From contig CALESS010000250.1 of the NCBI GenBank assembly GCA_937907495.1, positions 1-7,809 on the forward strand: a DNA stretch of 7,809 nucleotides. Reading direction: 5' to 3'. Both the position numbers and the translations under genes were made by a program. Below are positions 1-7,099 of the stretch, piece after piece. The notes under the pieces were generated by a model. It was not told the DNA's origin, did not search any database, and was given only the letters and a program-made list of their open reading frames with translations. Origin of the DNA: an uncultured Anaerolineaceae bacterium (GTDB lineage Bacteria > Chloroflexota > Anaerolineae > Anaerolineales > Anaerolineaceae). Position 1 is the first letter of the stretch; the number at the start of each line of letters is the position of its first letter.

Positions 1-51
1 GCGGCCGGCCCCACGCTGCTGCGGGCCGGCCTGGCCCACCTGCGGCTGGCC
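1..51. other. Very GC-rich left edge that departs from the SMC family
   Basis: Of the first 60 bases, 51 are G or C, well above the rest of the window. The self-complementary octamer GGCCGGCC occurs twice (3-10 and 24-31). On the minus strand smc translates normally through [13 protein letters not shown] (ending at base 52) and then becomes a Gly/Gln/Pro-rich stretch of 17 residues, where SMC proteins normally continue with a helix of the VIxELD type. A contig-end or joining artefact is the simplest explanation. Confidence 0.55.
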
Positions 52-3000
52 CTGGCGCAGGTCTACATCGGCCTTCTTCAGGTCTTCCACCTGGCTCACC
101 ATGAAATCACGCCGTTCCTTCACCTCGCGATATTCATTCAAAGCCTCGGGACTGATTGGCCCCATGCGCCGTAAATGGGCCCGCTGGCGGTTGATGTTAT
201 CTTCCAGTTCTGCCGGCAGCTCGATAATTTTCGGCAGTTCTTCCACCATGCCATCCAATGGCAGCGTGGTTTGTCCCTCCACCTTCTCCGAGTATTCAAA
301 AGCGACCAGGCCAAAATCATCCTCAATCCGCCGGCGCAGCGATTCCAACCCATCCCGCTGGCGGGCCAAATCTATCTGCGATTGAGAAGCATATCGCTCG
401 GCAACTGTCAGGGCTTGCTGAGCCGCGGTCAGGTTTATTTGAACCCCCGAGTAATCCTGTTCCAATCCGTTCAATTGAAATTCTGCCGGCTCAATCATCA
501 GGGCCAATTCTTCAATCTGGGCATTCAGTTTCGCTTGCTGAGCCAGTAGATCGCTCTTCTCGGTTTCCGCCTGCTTCAGTGCGTTCTCGTTTGCCGCCAT
601 CCGTTCCTGCAGGCTCCGTTGTTGCGCCAGGTTTGTTTCCAGCCCCTGGGAAAAGTCCTTCAACCGGGTGGTTGTCTCCGTCAAGGCCCGCCCGGTAACA
701 GCCACGGCGGTCGTCCAGTGGGTTAGCTGGGTCTGCAGCTCATCCAACGGCAGCGTGGAAAGTACCCGCCCCTGCTCGCGTACCTGGTCGTTTGCCGCCT
801 GGATCTCCATTGTGGAGGATGTCACTTGTTTTTCAGTGCTCTGCAAGTCTGCTTCACCCTTGCGGATTTGCGTTTCCACTTCGAGAACCTGGTTTTGCTG
901 CCATTCCAGTTGGTGGCGGGATTTCTCCAGCGATAAATTGGCTTGTTGTACTTCCTGTCCCAGTTGGTTCATCCGGCTGGAAAGGCTTTTCAATTCTTTT
1001 TCAAGCCGTTGTGTGGTCTCGCGGCTCTGCTGTAAGGCAGCATCCATTTTCGCCAGGCGTTGTTGATTTTCTTCCATGGCTGCCCGGCTGGTTTGCAGCG
1101 CCTCCAACAATTCTTGCCGCTGGCGCGGTCGGGCTACCGTTCCCGTGCGATTCTCTTTCCCGGCAGAAACAACCCCGTTCGACCAGAACACCTCACCCCG
1201 CAGGGTCACCAGCGTAAACCCGTCCGGAAGACCCGGCAAGAGCCGCCGGGCGCTGGTACGGTTTTTGACCACCAGTACCTTTCCCAGCAGCAAATCCACA
1301 GTCGTGCGCAACCCCTCCGGCACATTCACCAGGCTGGCGGCTGATCCCACCACATCCTCATCGGCCTGGGTCGGCAACTCGCCCTGCTTTTTCCCTTCCT
1401 TTAACGGAATGAGATACGCCCGACCCTGGTCTTCCAATAGAGTAAGCGCGCTTTCCATCTGATCCGTCTCGATCACCAGCCCGTCCACCAGCTCCGCCAG
1501 GGCAGCCGCGATCGCCAATTCATGCTCCTGGGCAACCACCAACTGCGAGGAGAGAGTCTGAAGTTTGGTCTTCAGTTTTCCCTGGCGGGAAGCCGTAACC
1601 AGGCTTTTCGCGCCCTCGCCCAAACCGCTGAGGGAGCGCTCCGCCTGCTCCAGTACATCCAGTTGGGCTTTGCTGCGGCTCAAATCCCCTTCCAAACGGG
1701 AACGACCATCCTGCAGGCTGCGCCGTTCATTTTCCAGGGCCGTCAGTTGCCGTCGCTGGACGGTCAACTCCTCTTCCAACTGCCCGCTTTCTTCTTCCGC
1801 CTGGGCTCGAAAACCCTTCGCCTTCCCCAGGCGAACTTCCGCTTCCGCCACCATCTTCTCATCCCGGCTAATTCCATTGCGATAATTCGCGGCGGTGGTA
1901 CGCAAGGTTTCCAGTCGTTGCTTCATTTCCGCCAGGTGCGCTCTGGCCTGTACCTGGCGCGTTTCAATCTGCACCAGATGCCGCCGGGCTTCTCGCAGCA
2001 GGTTTTCCACCCGTTCCCGTTCACGCTGTCGGGTTTGCAGGTTATTTCGCGCCAATTCCACCTGCTCGTTCGCCTCCGAAAGCTCCTTCTGCAAGCGTTC
2101 TTGTTCCAACTCCAGCTCTTGCAGGCGCGTTCGGCGTCCAGCTTCTTCCTCTGTTAAACGGTTCAGGTCCCCGGTCAATCCGGCCTGGCTGTTACTGACC
2201 GCCCGTTGACGTTCTTCCAACACGGCCAATTTTCTGCTCACTTGCTCCCATTGCTGGTGCAGGCTGGCAGATTGTCCGTGCCAATCATTTAAATTCGTTC
2301 GCAAGGTCAGAATTTTCCCCCGCAGAGTCTCCGCCTCGGCAGAAACCTCCTCCATCCGCGTTCGCGCCTGGACCAACCGGTTCTCCTGAACCCGTAAAGT
2401 CTCCTGGGCATGGGCCAGCTCGGCATTGTTCTGGTGCCAGTAATAGCCATACCAATCCCGTAGCAGGATTTGTAAATCCGCCTTGATTCGTTCGTATTCT
2501 GCCGCTCGTTTGGCCTGCCTTTCCAGGGTTGCCAGGCGCGGCTCCAATTCCGCCAGGATATCGTGTACGCGCTCTAGGTTTCGCCGTGTGGCATCCAGGC
2601 GGTTCAGGGCATCCTCCCGGCGGCTGCGGTACAACCCGATGCCTGCCGCCTCCTCGAAAAACTTCCGGCGCTCTTCCGGTTTCAAGGAAAGTGCAGCGTC
2701 TATCAACCCTTGCCCGATGATGGTATAGGTTCGCTCTGCCAGCCCGGATTGCGCCAAAAGTTCGGTTGTTTCCTTCAGGCGTACTCGTTGGCCGTTCAAC
2801 AGATATTCATTGTTCCCGTCCCGGTAAGCCCGGCGGGCAAGTGAGACCTCCGAATAGTCTATTGGAAGCCAGCCATCACCGTTGTCGAAGATGATCGCCG
2901 CAGAAGCCATTCCCGCCCGCGGCCGCTGCTCTGAGCCTGCAAAGATCATATCCTCGGTTTTCCGTCCCCGCAGCAGAGAGTAGGATTGTTCTCCCAATAC

Positions 3001-3144
3001 CCAGCGAATTGCATCCGCAATGTTGGATTTGCCCGATCCGTTCGGCCCCACAATCGCAGTGATCGCTTCTGGAAACTCAAATAGCGTGCGGCTGGCAAAT
3101 GTTTTATATCCATGAAGCTCTAAAGATTTCAGTCTGGTAGCCAA
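1..3144 (-). CDS. smc: Chromosome segregation ATPase SMC, C-terminus cut by window edge
   Basis: SMC is the ATPase arm of the bacterial SMC-ScpAB condensin, which binds and organises chromosomal DNA. I read the frame codon by codon: it has no stop from 3144 to base 1 (1048 codons). The N-terminal ATPase lobe has Walker A GPNGSGKS at residues 33-40, RWVLGEQ at 47-53, an arginine-loop-like LLRGRK at 57-62, and the Q-loop glutamine at 145 in IIGQG. A long Glu/Gln/Arg/Leu-rich coiled coil follows, then a hinge at about 505-665, the returning coil, and the start of the C-terminal lobe ([18 protein letters not shown] from 994). The LSGGQ-type signature and Walker B are missing because the gene leaves the window; full bacterial SMCs are about 1170-1190 residues. 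The start is TTG: an in-frame TAA (the rnc stop) lies just upstream and no ATG or GTG lies between. The last 17 residues (1032-1048) do not look like SMC. Family assignment is certain. Confidence 0.97.
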   Translation of the reverse strand, partial: MATRLKSLELHGYKTFASRTLFEFPEAITAIVGPNGSGKSNIADAIRWVLGEQSYSLLRGRKTEDMIFAGSEQRPRAGMASAAIIFDNGDGWLPIDYSEVSLARRAYRDGNNEYLLNGQRVRLKETTELLAQSGLAERTYTIIGQGLIDAALSLKPEERRKFFEEAAGIGLYRSRREDALNRLDATRRNLERVHDILAELEPRLATLERQAKRAAEYERIKADLQILLRDWYGYYWHQNNAELAHAQETLRVQENRLVQARTRMEEVSAEAETLRGKILTLRTNLNDWHGQSASLHQQWEQVSRKLAVLEERQRAVSNSQAGLTGDLNRLTEEEAGRRTRLQELELEQERLQKELSEANEQVELARNNLQTRQRERERVENLLREARRHLVQIETRQVQARAHLAEMKQRLETLRTTAANYRNGISRDEKMVAEAEVRLGKAKGFRAQAEEESGQLEEELTVQRRQLTALENERRSLQDGRSRLEGDLSRSKAQLDVLEQAERSLSGLGEGAKSLVTASRQGKLKTKLQTLSSQLVVAQEHELAIAAALAELVDGLVIETDQMESALTLLEDQGRAYLIPLKEGKKQGELPTQADEDVVGSAASLVNVPEGLRTTVDLLLGKVLVVKNRTSARRLLPGLPDGFTLVTLRGEVFWSNGVVSAGKENRTGTVARPRQRQELLEALQTSRAAMEENQQRLAKMDAALQQSRETTQRLEKELKSLSSRMNQLGQEVQQANLSLEKSRHQLEWQQNQVLEVETQIRKGEADLQSTEKQVTSSTMEIQAANDQVREQGRVLSTLPLDELQTQLTHWTTAVAVTGRALTETTTRLKDFSQGLETNLAQQRSLQERMAANENALKQAETEKSDLLAQQAKLNAQIEELALMIEPAEFQLNGLEQDYSGVQINLTAAQQALTVAERYASQSQIDLARQRDGLESLRRRIEDDFGLVAFEYSEKVEGQTTLPLDGMVEELPKIIELPAELEDNINRQRAHLRRMGPISPEALNEYREVKERRDFMVSQVEDLKKADVDLRQGQPQVGQAGPQQRGAGR

Positions 3145-3149
3145 ACCAT

Positions 3150-3156
3150 CTCCCTC
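3150..3156 (-). promoter_or_regulatory. Ribosome binding site that sets the TTG start of smc
   Basis: The minus strand reads GAGGGAG here, beginning directly after the rnc TAA and ending 5 bases before TTG at 3144. The site decides the start. The nearby ATG at 3149 is out of frame, opens only a six-codon frame (MVWLPD, stop at 3131-3129), and begins immediately after this purine run, too close for normal initiation. Placement next to the rnc stop suggests coupled translation of rnc and smc. Confidence 0.8.
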
Positions 3157-3873
3157 TTATCCCAAGCCAATTTTAAGTAACGCATCTGCCGCAGCCGATT
3201 TGGTTGCCGCCTGCTTGCTGGAGCCCATGCCTGAGCCATAGATTTGACCGTTGATCACCGCATCCACCTCGAACATCTTGGAATGATCCGGGCCGCTGGT
3301 GTTACGGGTGACATATTGCGGCGCCGGCAAGCCCTGTCCCTGGGCCCATTCCTGAAATACACTTTTCGGGTCTTCGGTCCGGTGATTCACCAGCACATCC
3401 TCTTCCGCCTCCAAAAGCAATGGGAACAAGAAGGCATTGACACCCTTGAGTTCCTGATCGAGGTAAAGGGCACCGATCAGCGCCTCAAACGTGTCGCATA
3501 ACATGGTATCCCGCTCGCGGCCGCCGCCCTGGGCTTCTCCCCGCCCTAACCGCATGGCATTTCCAAGGCCGATCTGCCGGGCAAACCAGGCCAGCCGCTG
3601 CGTGTGCACCAGTGCCGAACGCATGCGGGTTAGATCGCCTTCCGGCATTTCCGGGTAGCGGTTGTATAACCACGCCCCCACCACGAAGTCCAGCACTGCA
3701 TCTCCCAGGAATTCCAAGCGCTCATTATCCTCCAGGGCTTCATTATGCTCATTGAGATAAGAACGATGGGTCAATGCGCGGCTTAATAACAGCCAGTCCG
3801 TAAAAACAAGGTTCAGGCGTTTTGCCAATTCCTGGGGTGTTTCTTTCACCACAGGTTCATCTGGCAGATTCAT
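3157..3873 (-). CDS. rnc: Ribonuclease III
   Basis: RNase III is a double-strand-specific endoribonuclease acting as a dimer on rRNA precursors and structured mRNAs. The 238-residue protein has the usual two parts. The endonuclease domain covers about residues 12-160, with the family signature NERLEFLGDAVLD at 50-62; E51 and D58 correspond to E. coli E38 and D45. DTFEALIG at 127-134 supplies D127 and E130, equivalent to E. coli D114 and E117. A double-stranded-RNA-binding domain follows at about 168-236, starting DPKSVFQEW and ending in a KQAATKSAAADALL helix. All catalytic acids are present and the length is normal, so it should be active. The ATG start is supported by GGGAGGA five to six bases upstream. 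It follows the threonine-synthase-like gene after a 116-base gap and precedes smc by 12 bases. The rnc-smc pairing is common in bacteria. Confidence 0.98.
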   Translation of the reverse strand: MNLPDEPVVKETPQELAKRLNLVFTDWLLLSRALTHRSYLNEHNEALEDNERLEFLGDAVLDFVVGAWLYNRYPEMPEGDLTRMRSALVHTQRLAWFARQIGLGNAMRLGRGEAQGGGRERDTMLCDTFEALIGALYLDQELKGVNAFLFPLLLEAEEDVLVNHRTEDPKSVFQEWAQGQGLPAPQYVTRNTSGPDHSKMFEVDAVINGQIYGSGMGSSKQAATKSAAADALLKIGLG

Positions 3874-3877
3874 TTTT

Positions 3878-3884
3878 TCCTCCC
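3878..3884 (-). promoter_or_regulatory. Ribosome binding site of rnc
   Basis: The minus strand reads GGGAGGA followed by four A and the ATG at 3873. This is the strongest Shine-Dalgarno sequence in the window and fixes the rnc start. Confidence 0.85.
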
Positions 3885-3961
3885 GGAAGCGCAGGGAACG
3901 TCAGCCACCTACCCGGACGGTCCGGAAGCTGGCGGTCCATTTGTTTCCAAACGATTGATTT

Positions 3962-3986
3962 TCCTCTCCATTCCAACCAGAGAGGA
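3962..3986 (-). other. Hairpin directly after the thrC-like stop codon
   Basis: Arms TCCTCTC and GAGAGGA (7 bases, perfect) flank an 11-base loop and begin three bases after the TGA at 3990. On the minus strand the hairpin is followed by AAAATC rather than a U-run, so it is not a standard intrinsic terminator in the direction of the operon. An mRNA-stabilising or processing hairpin is possible. Confidence 0.35.
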
Positions 3987-3989
3987 CCT

Positions 3990-5087
3990 TCATGTAATGG
4001 TTGATTTTAACCCAGAACCCGTCAAAATCAAAATGATTGGTTCTGGCAATATCTGGCGATATCTCTTAAATGCCGCCCAGGCAAGGGCTGAAGTGGGCTC
4101 AACATGGATGCCGCGCTTGGGTAGATCGTGAAAAGCGTCCATTAATACTTCTTCGTTGATTCCAACAATCTTCCGCCCAGCCACAGGCATCTCGGCAAGC
4201 AATGCACCCGCCCGCACCGGCTGGGTGACCCGCACACCTTCCGCGATGGTCGGCCGGTCAGAGAAGCTCTCCAGCGCTTTTCGCCCACCTTGTTCCAATG
4301 CCAGCAACGGAGCACAATTTTCCGCCTGTACCGCCAGGTAGAAGGGCAATTGCTCGATCAATCCGGCTTGTTGCAACGCCGCAAAGCCCCGCACAATACC
4401 CAGCAACAATCCGCCATGCCCCACCGGGGAAATAATGCTTCCCGGGGCACAGCCCAATTGCTCCCAGATTTCATAGGCGATGGTGGCAATGCCCGCCAAC
4501 CCAAATGGCAGAAAGGCATGGCTGGCATAAGGTACACCGGCATTGACTTCCTGCAGCACCGCCCTGGCTGCCTCGGAACGCGGCCCGGGCACTGCGATGA
4601 GTTTCGCCCCCACACTTTCAATTTGTACCCGCTTGGGGCCAGAAGCCGATTCCGGCACGTACACCCGGCCCCTCAAGCCGGCGCGGGCTGCGTACGCTGC
4701 AAAAGAGGCACCAGCATTGCCGGAGGAATCCTCTACCGCCTCCCGGGCGCCCCGGCCTGCCAGTTGGCTGATCAGCACCGCACTCCCACGGTCCTTGTAA
4801 GAGCCAGTCGGGTTGAGATGCTCCATCTTCAACCCCGCCTGCTGTGTACCCTCCTCCAGCCAGAGTAAAGGGGTATTTCCCTCGCCCAGGCTGACCACCG
4901 GTGCACCATCAAACAGGCTGAACGCATGCCGGTAGCGCCAGTAACCGGGCAAATTTGGCTCCAATCGTTGCACATCCAGCACCGGCGGAGCGTCAAAATC
5001 AAAGATTCCTCCACAAGCCGGGCAGCGATAGGGCAAGCCCGCCTCTGGATATGGCTCCTGACAATCCACACAACGCACCACCGCCAT
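3990..5087 (-). CDS. thrC: Threonine-synthase-like PLP enzyme with N-terminal zinc ribbon
   Basis: This is a fold-type II pyridoxal-phosphate enzyme of 365 residues, most like threonine synthase, which converts O-phosphohomoserine to threonine. The N-terminus carries a zinc-ribbon pattern of two CxxC pairs (C6, C9, C22, C25), as in many archaeal and bacterial threonine synthases. GNTPLLWL follows at about 71-78. The PLP lysine is K98 in HLNPTGSYKDRG. The cofactor-binding loops are SSGNAGAS (121-128), PVGHGG (221-226) and the C-terminal TGSGLK (356-361). Canonical threonine synthases usually have a STGNT-type loop, so SSGNAG and the HGG loop leave room for another activity (threonine dehydratase-like or cysteate synthase-like). 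The family is secure and the substrate is inferred. I start at ATG 5087, not the in-frame TTG at 5093, because AAAGGGGA ends 6 bases before the ATG but directly abuts the TTG. The start lies 2 bases after the moaDE stop, suggesting coupling. Confidence 0.85.
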   Translation of the reverse strand: MAVVRCVDCQEPYPEAGLPYRCPACGGIFDFDAPPVLDVQRLEPNLPGYWRYRHAFSLFDGAPVVSLGEGNTPLLWLEEGTQQAGLKMEHLNPTGSYKDRGSAVLISQLAGRGAREAVEDSSGNAGASFAAYAARAGLRGRVYVPESASGPKRVQIESVGAKLIAVPGPRSEAARAVLQEVNAGVPYASHAFLPFGLAGIATIAYEIWEQLGCAPGSIISPVGHGGLLLGIVRGFAALQQAGLIEQLPFYLAVQAENCAPLLALEQGGRKALESFSDRPTIAEGVRVTQPVRAGALLAEMPVAGRKIVGINEEVLMDAFHDLPKRGIHVEPTSALAWAAFKRYRQILPEPIILILTGSGLKSTIT

Positions 5088-5089
5088 CG

Positions 5090-5794
5090 TCAATCCCCTT
5101 TCTGCGGGTGATAATCACCTTCCACCCAGCTTTCTGTTGCCGGCCCAATTTCCTTCTTCCACACGGGCACAATCTCTTTCAGCCGGTCAATCCCGTAGCG
5201 CGCCGCCTCAAATACCCCCGTATCCCGGTGAGCCGCTGAACAGGCGATCAGCACAGTCGGGGTTCCCGGTTTTAAGCGACCAACCCGCTGGATGATCAAG
5301 ATCCCTTCCACCGACTCCCACTGGCTGCGGATTTCTTCCGCCACTTGCAGCATTTTGCTTTCCGCCATCGGGGCATAAGCTTCATAAAATAACTCACTGG
5401 TCAGATGAGCCTCGCCCCGCAGCGTGCTGCCGCGCACCACACCTGTGAAAATACAGACCGCACCGGTCGTCTCCAGGGTAATCTCCGCAACCACCGCATC
5501 CAGGTCTAAGGGTTCTCCGCTGATCTTCACAATCGTCGGATGGTCGCTCCCACCGGAAACCGGCGGAAAAATGGCAATCTCAGCGCCTTCCGGGATCAGC
5601 TCCTCATCAAAAGCGAATGCCCGGTTCACCGCCACCAGCGCATTTTCCATCGCACCTGCCAGTGCCGGGTTCGCCTGTACTACCGCGGCTTTCAGATCCT
5701 GCACGCTGGCACTCTCCCCCAACATGACCTCCAGCCGCTCGGTTCCGGCCCGGTCTTTCAAGGTTGCAAAAAGCAGGATGGTTTGCTTTCTCAT
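5090..5794 (-). CDS. moaDE: Fused molybdopterin synthase, MoaD-MoaE
   Basis: This single 234-residue chain carries both subunits of molybdopterin synthase, which adds two sulfurs to precursor Z (cPMP) to form molybdopterin. Residues 1-82 are a complete MoaD, a ubiquitin-like sulfur carrier ending in the diagnostic PPVSGG (77-82). Residues from about 87 on are MoaE, with [12 protein letters not shown] (110-121), [14 protein letters not shown] (135-148), [13 protein letters not shown] (171-183), [13 protein letters not shown] (188-200) and the active-site-like VWKKE (211-215). In separate MoaD the terminal Gly must be free to be adenylated and thiocarboxylated. Here the glycine pair is internal, joined by only a few residues to MoaE, so cleavage after G82 is expected. 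The fused MoaX of Mycobacterium tuberculosis is known to need such cleavage. The start ATG overlaps the moaC stop as ATGA (5794-5791). No strong ribosome site is seen, which fits translational coupling. Confidence 0.95.
   Translation of the reverse strand: MRKQTILLFATLKDRAGTERLEVMLGESASVQDLKAAVVQANPALAGAMENALVAVNRAFAFDEELIPEGAEIAIFPPVSGGSDHPTIVKISGEPLDLDAVVAEITLETTGAVCIFTGVVRGSTLRGEAHLTSELFYEAYAPMAESKMLQVAEEIRSQWESVEGILIIQRVGRLKPGTPTVLIACSAAHRDTGVFEAARYGIDRLKEIVPVWKKEIGPATESWVEGDYHPQKGD
5094..5101 (-). promoter_or_regulatory. Ribosome binding site selecting ATG 5087 of thrC
   Basis: The minus strand reads AAAGGGGA, with TTGACG between it and ATG 5087. The spacing suits the ATG and excludes the TTG at 5093, which touches the site. 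It sits inside the last codons of moaDE. Confidence 0.75.
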
Positions 5795-6276
5795 TTCTCA
5801 AGCACCACATCGCCGCTGCGACCGCCGTGTTTCTCCACCAGGCGGATGTTCTCGATCCTCGCACCCCGTTCAACAGCTTTCACCATGTCGTACACCGTCA
5901 GGGCAGCAATCGCCACCGCTGTGAGAGCTTCCATTTCTACGCCCGTCTTGCCGCTGGTCTTCACCCGGGCTTGAATTTGGACTCCGCCCAGCTCCTCGTC
6001 CAAATCCAGTTGAATTTCCACCTGGTGAATTGGAATCGGGTGGCATAATGGGATCAGTTCCGCTGTTCGTTTGGCCGCCTGAATGCCGGCAATGCGCGCC
6101 ACCCCCAGCACATCTCCCTTTTTCATTAAACCCTGGCGGATCAACGCCCTCGTTTCCGGTTGTAAGTGGACTTCGCCGCGGGCAATTGCCACCCGCACGG
6201 TCTCTTCCTTGGCCCCCACATCCACCATGTGGGCCTGCCCCTGGTCATCCAGATGTGTAAGTTGATTGTTTGACAT
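5791..6276 (-). CDS. moaC: Cyclic pyranopterin monophosphate synthase MoaC
   Basis: MoaC converts the MoaA product (3',8-cyclo-7,8-dihydro-GTP) into cyclic pyranopterin monophosphate, the substrate of the molybdopterin synthase encoded next. The 161-residue protein is normal in length. It opens with [16 protein letters not shown] (6-21). The expected catalytic residues are present with a constant offset of two from E. coli: K53 in KKGDVL, H79 in LIPLCHP, E114 and E116 in [10 protein letters not shown], and D130 and K133 in YDMVKA. I start at ATG 6276. An in-frame TTG two codons upstream (6282) would abut the TATAAT promoter element and is unlikely. It heads the minus-strand gene run and overlaps moaDE by 4 bases. 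No moaA is in the window. No Shine-Dalgarno is visible, and the mRNA is predicted to be leaderless. Confidence 0.97.
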   Translation of the reverse strand: MSNNQLTHLDDQGQAHMVDVGAKEETVRVAIARGEVHLQPETRALIRQGLMKKGDVLGVARIAGIQAAKRTAELIPLCHPIPIHQVEIQLDLDEELGGVQIQARVKTSGKTGVEMEALTAVAIAALTVYDMVKAVERGARIENIRLVEKHGGRSGDVVLEK

Positions 6277-6282
6277 ACCCAA

Positions 6283-6288
6283 ATTATA
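6283..6288 (-). promoter_or_regulatory. -10 element of the moaC operon, leaderless type
   Basis: The minus strand reads TATAAT, then TTGGGT, then ATG 6276. Transcription would start at or within a base or two of the start codon. No good -35 lies 16-18 bases upstream; that interval overlaps the scpA start region. The hexamer is part of the self-complementary ATTATAAT at 6283-6290. Confidence 0.6.
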
Positions 6289-6297
6289 ATGCCGATC

Positions 6298-6306
6298 TGC
6301 TATAAT
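6298..6306 (+). promoter_or_regulatory. Extended -10 promoter of scpA, leaderless type
   Basis: The plus strand reads TGCTATAAT, a perfect -10 hexamer with the TGn extension, followed by AACGCCC and GTG 6314. The expected transcription start falls on or beside the GTG. No ribosome binding site is present. The sequence at the -35 distance (around CCCAAA) is unlike TTGACA, consistent with dependence on the extended -10. Confidence 0.65.
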
Positions 6307-6313
6307 AACGCCC

Positions 6314-7099
6314 GTGAGCTTCCATGTCGCGGGTCATCAAACCGAAGGCTACCAGGTCAGCACGCCCGTCTACGAAGGGCCGCTGGATCTGCTTCTGCAA
6401 CTGATCGAACGGGCTGAACTTGATATCACCCGCCTGGCCTTGGCGCAGGTGACCAATCAGTACCTGGACCACCTTCGCCTTCTGGCGGTGCAAAACCCGG
6501 CAGAAGTTTCCGCTTTTTTGGTGATTGCCTCCCGCCTGGTGCAGATCAAATCTGCCGCCTTGCTGCCCCGCCCCCCCGTTTCTGAAAACCTGACCGTGGA
6601 GGAAGACCCCGGTGAAGCTCTGGCCCGCATGTTGATCCAGTACCGGCGCTTCAAGCAATTGGCTGCCAACTTGCAACACCGCGAAGAACAGGGGTTGTGC
6701 ACGCACCTCCGCACCGCTCCTCCCCCCTTACAGGTGGATGCCCGGCTGGATTTATCCGGCATTGGTATGTCGGATTTGGTTCAGGCTGCCCGGCAAATTC
6801 TTTTCAACCGCGTTAATATCCCCGGTCTCAACCAGGCGGTCTCTCAGCCCCGCATCACCATTCGAGATCGTATCTCAAGCATCCTGGCCGCGCTGCATAC
6901 AACTCCCCTGCTCAATTTCCGCCTGCTGCTCCACGCTCCCAACCGCCTGGAAGTGGTGGTGACCTTCCTGGCGATGTTGGAACTCATCAAACGCAACATC
7001 GTCGAAGCCCGCCAATCTTCCCTGTTTGGGGAAATCGAAGTTGCCTCCACCGGTCAGACCGCGGAGGAAGCCAACGAGCCCCTTGAATTTGTTGATTAA
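6314..7099 (+). CDS. scpA: Segregation and condensation protein ScpA
   Basis: ScpA is the kleisin that bridges the two SMC heads and, with ScpB, forms bacterial condensin. The 261-residue protein is of normal length. The N-terminal SMC-contacting domain has [18 protein letters not shown] (21-38) and [15 protein letters not shown] just after it. A variable central part includes [13 protein letters not shown], and a C-terminal winged-helix region (about 180-250) includes [10 protein letters not shown] and FGEIEV, both typical of the family. The only workable start is GTG 6314: a TAA lies in frame at 6287-6289 with no other start between, and the ATG at 6324 is out of frame. It is transcribed away from moaC and from the smc unit. 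The downstream neighbour is a convergent hypothetical gene, so scpB, often next to scpA, is not here. Confidence 0.96.
   Translation: MSFHVAGHQTEGYQVSTPVYEGPLDLLLQLIERAELDITRLALAQVTNQYLDHLRLLAVQNPAEVSAFLVIASRLVQIKSAALLPRPPVSENLTVEEDPGEALARMLIQYRRFKQLAANLQHREEQGLCTHLRTAPPPLQVDARLDLSGIGMSDLVQAARQILFNRVNIPGLNQAVSQPRITIRDRISSILAALHTTPLLNFRLLLHAPNRLEVVVTFLAMLELIKRNIVEARQSSLFGEIEVASTGQTAEEANEPLEFVD

Larger units (their letters stand above)
3874..3989 (-). other. Structured gap upstream of rnc
   Basis: This is the only sizeable gap inside the minus-strand gene run. On the minus strand I can draw three small hairpins. The first is a 7-base perfect arm pair just after the thrC stop (3962-3986). The second is TCGTTTG-GAAA-CAAATGG at 3937-3954, seven pairs including two G-U, closed by a GNRA-type loop. 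The third is the near-palindrome CCGGAC-G-GTCCGG at 3913-3925. CCGGAAGC occurs twice on the plus strand (3883-3890 and 3922-3929), 39 bases apart. I see no convincing -35/-10 pair. The gap could be the rnc leader or a processing or weak termination zone; which of these is not decided by sequence alone. Confidence 0.4.

Noticed and set aside
1..31. Two GGCCGGCC octamers as a possible repeat element or recombination site
   Set aside because: Two copies in a very GC-rich contig edge are easily expected by composition, with no flanking symmetry or associated gene.
1522..2157. Plus-strand open frame of 211 codons, plus several others between 101 and 2728
   Set aside because: They lie antisense to the smc coiled-coil region. 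The Leu/Gln/Phe- or Ser/Arg-rich translations are what the complement of Glu/Gln/Leu/Arg-rich coiled coil gives, and no ribosome site or domain is visible.
3129..3149. Micro-frame MVWLPD as a regulatory leader peptide
   Set aside because: It is only six codons and its ATG directly abuts the ribosome site. Noted as a decoy start only.
4290..4868. Plus-strand open frame of 192 codons
   Set aside because: It is antisense to the thrC-like gene, whose frame carries clear PLP motifs. The shadow frame has low-complexity content and no recognisable domain.
5424..5974. Overlapping plus-strand frames of 144-166 codons
   Set aside because: They are antisense to moaDE and moaC, both identified by family motifs, and have no supporting start signal.
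6270..6275. TTGACA on the plus strand upstream of scpA
   Set aside because: It is 25 bases from the TATAAT at 6301 and 9 bases from the TATAAT at 6285, both wrong for a -35/-10 pair. It lies over the moaC start codon.
6284..6706. Minus-strand frame of 140 codons opposite scpA
   Set aside because: scpA on the other strand is unmistakable. This frame overlaps the moaC promoter region and shows no family motif.
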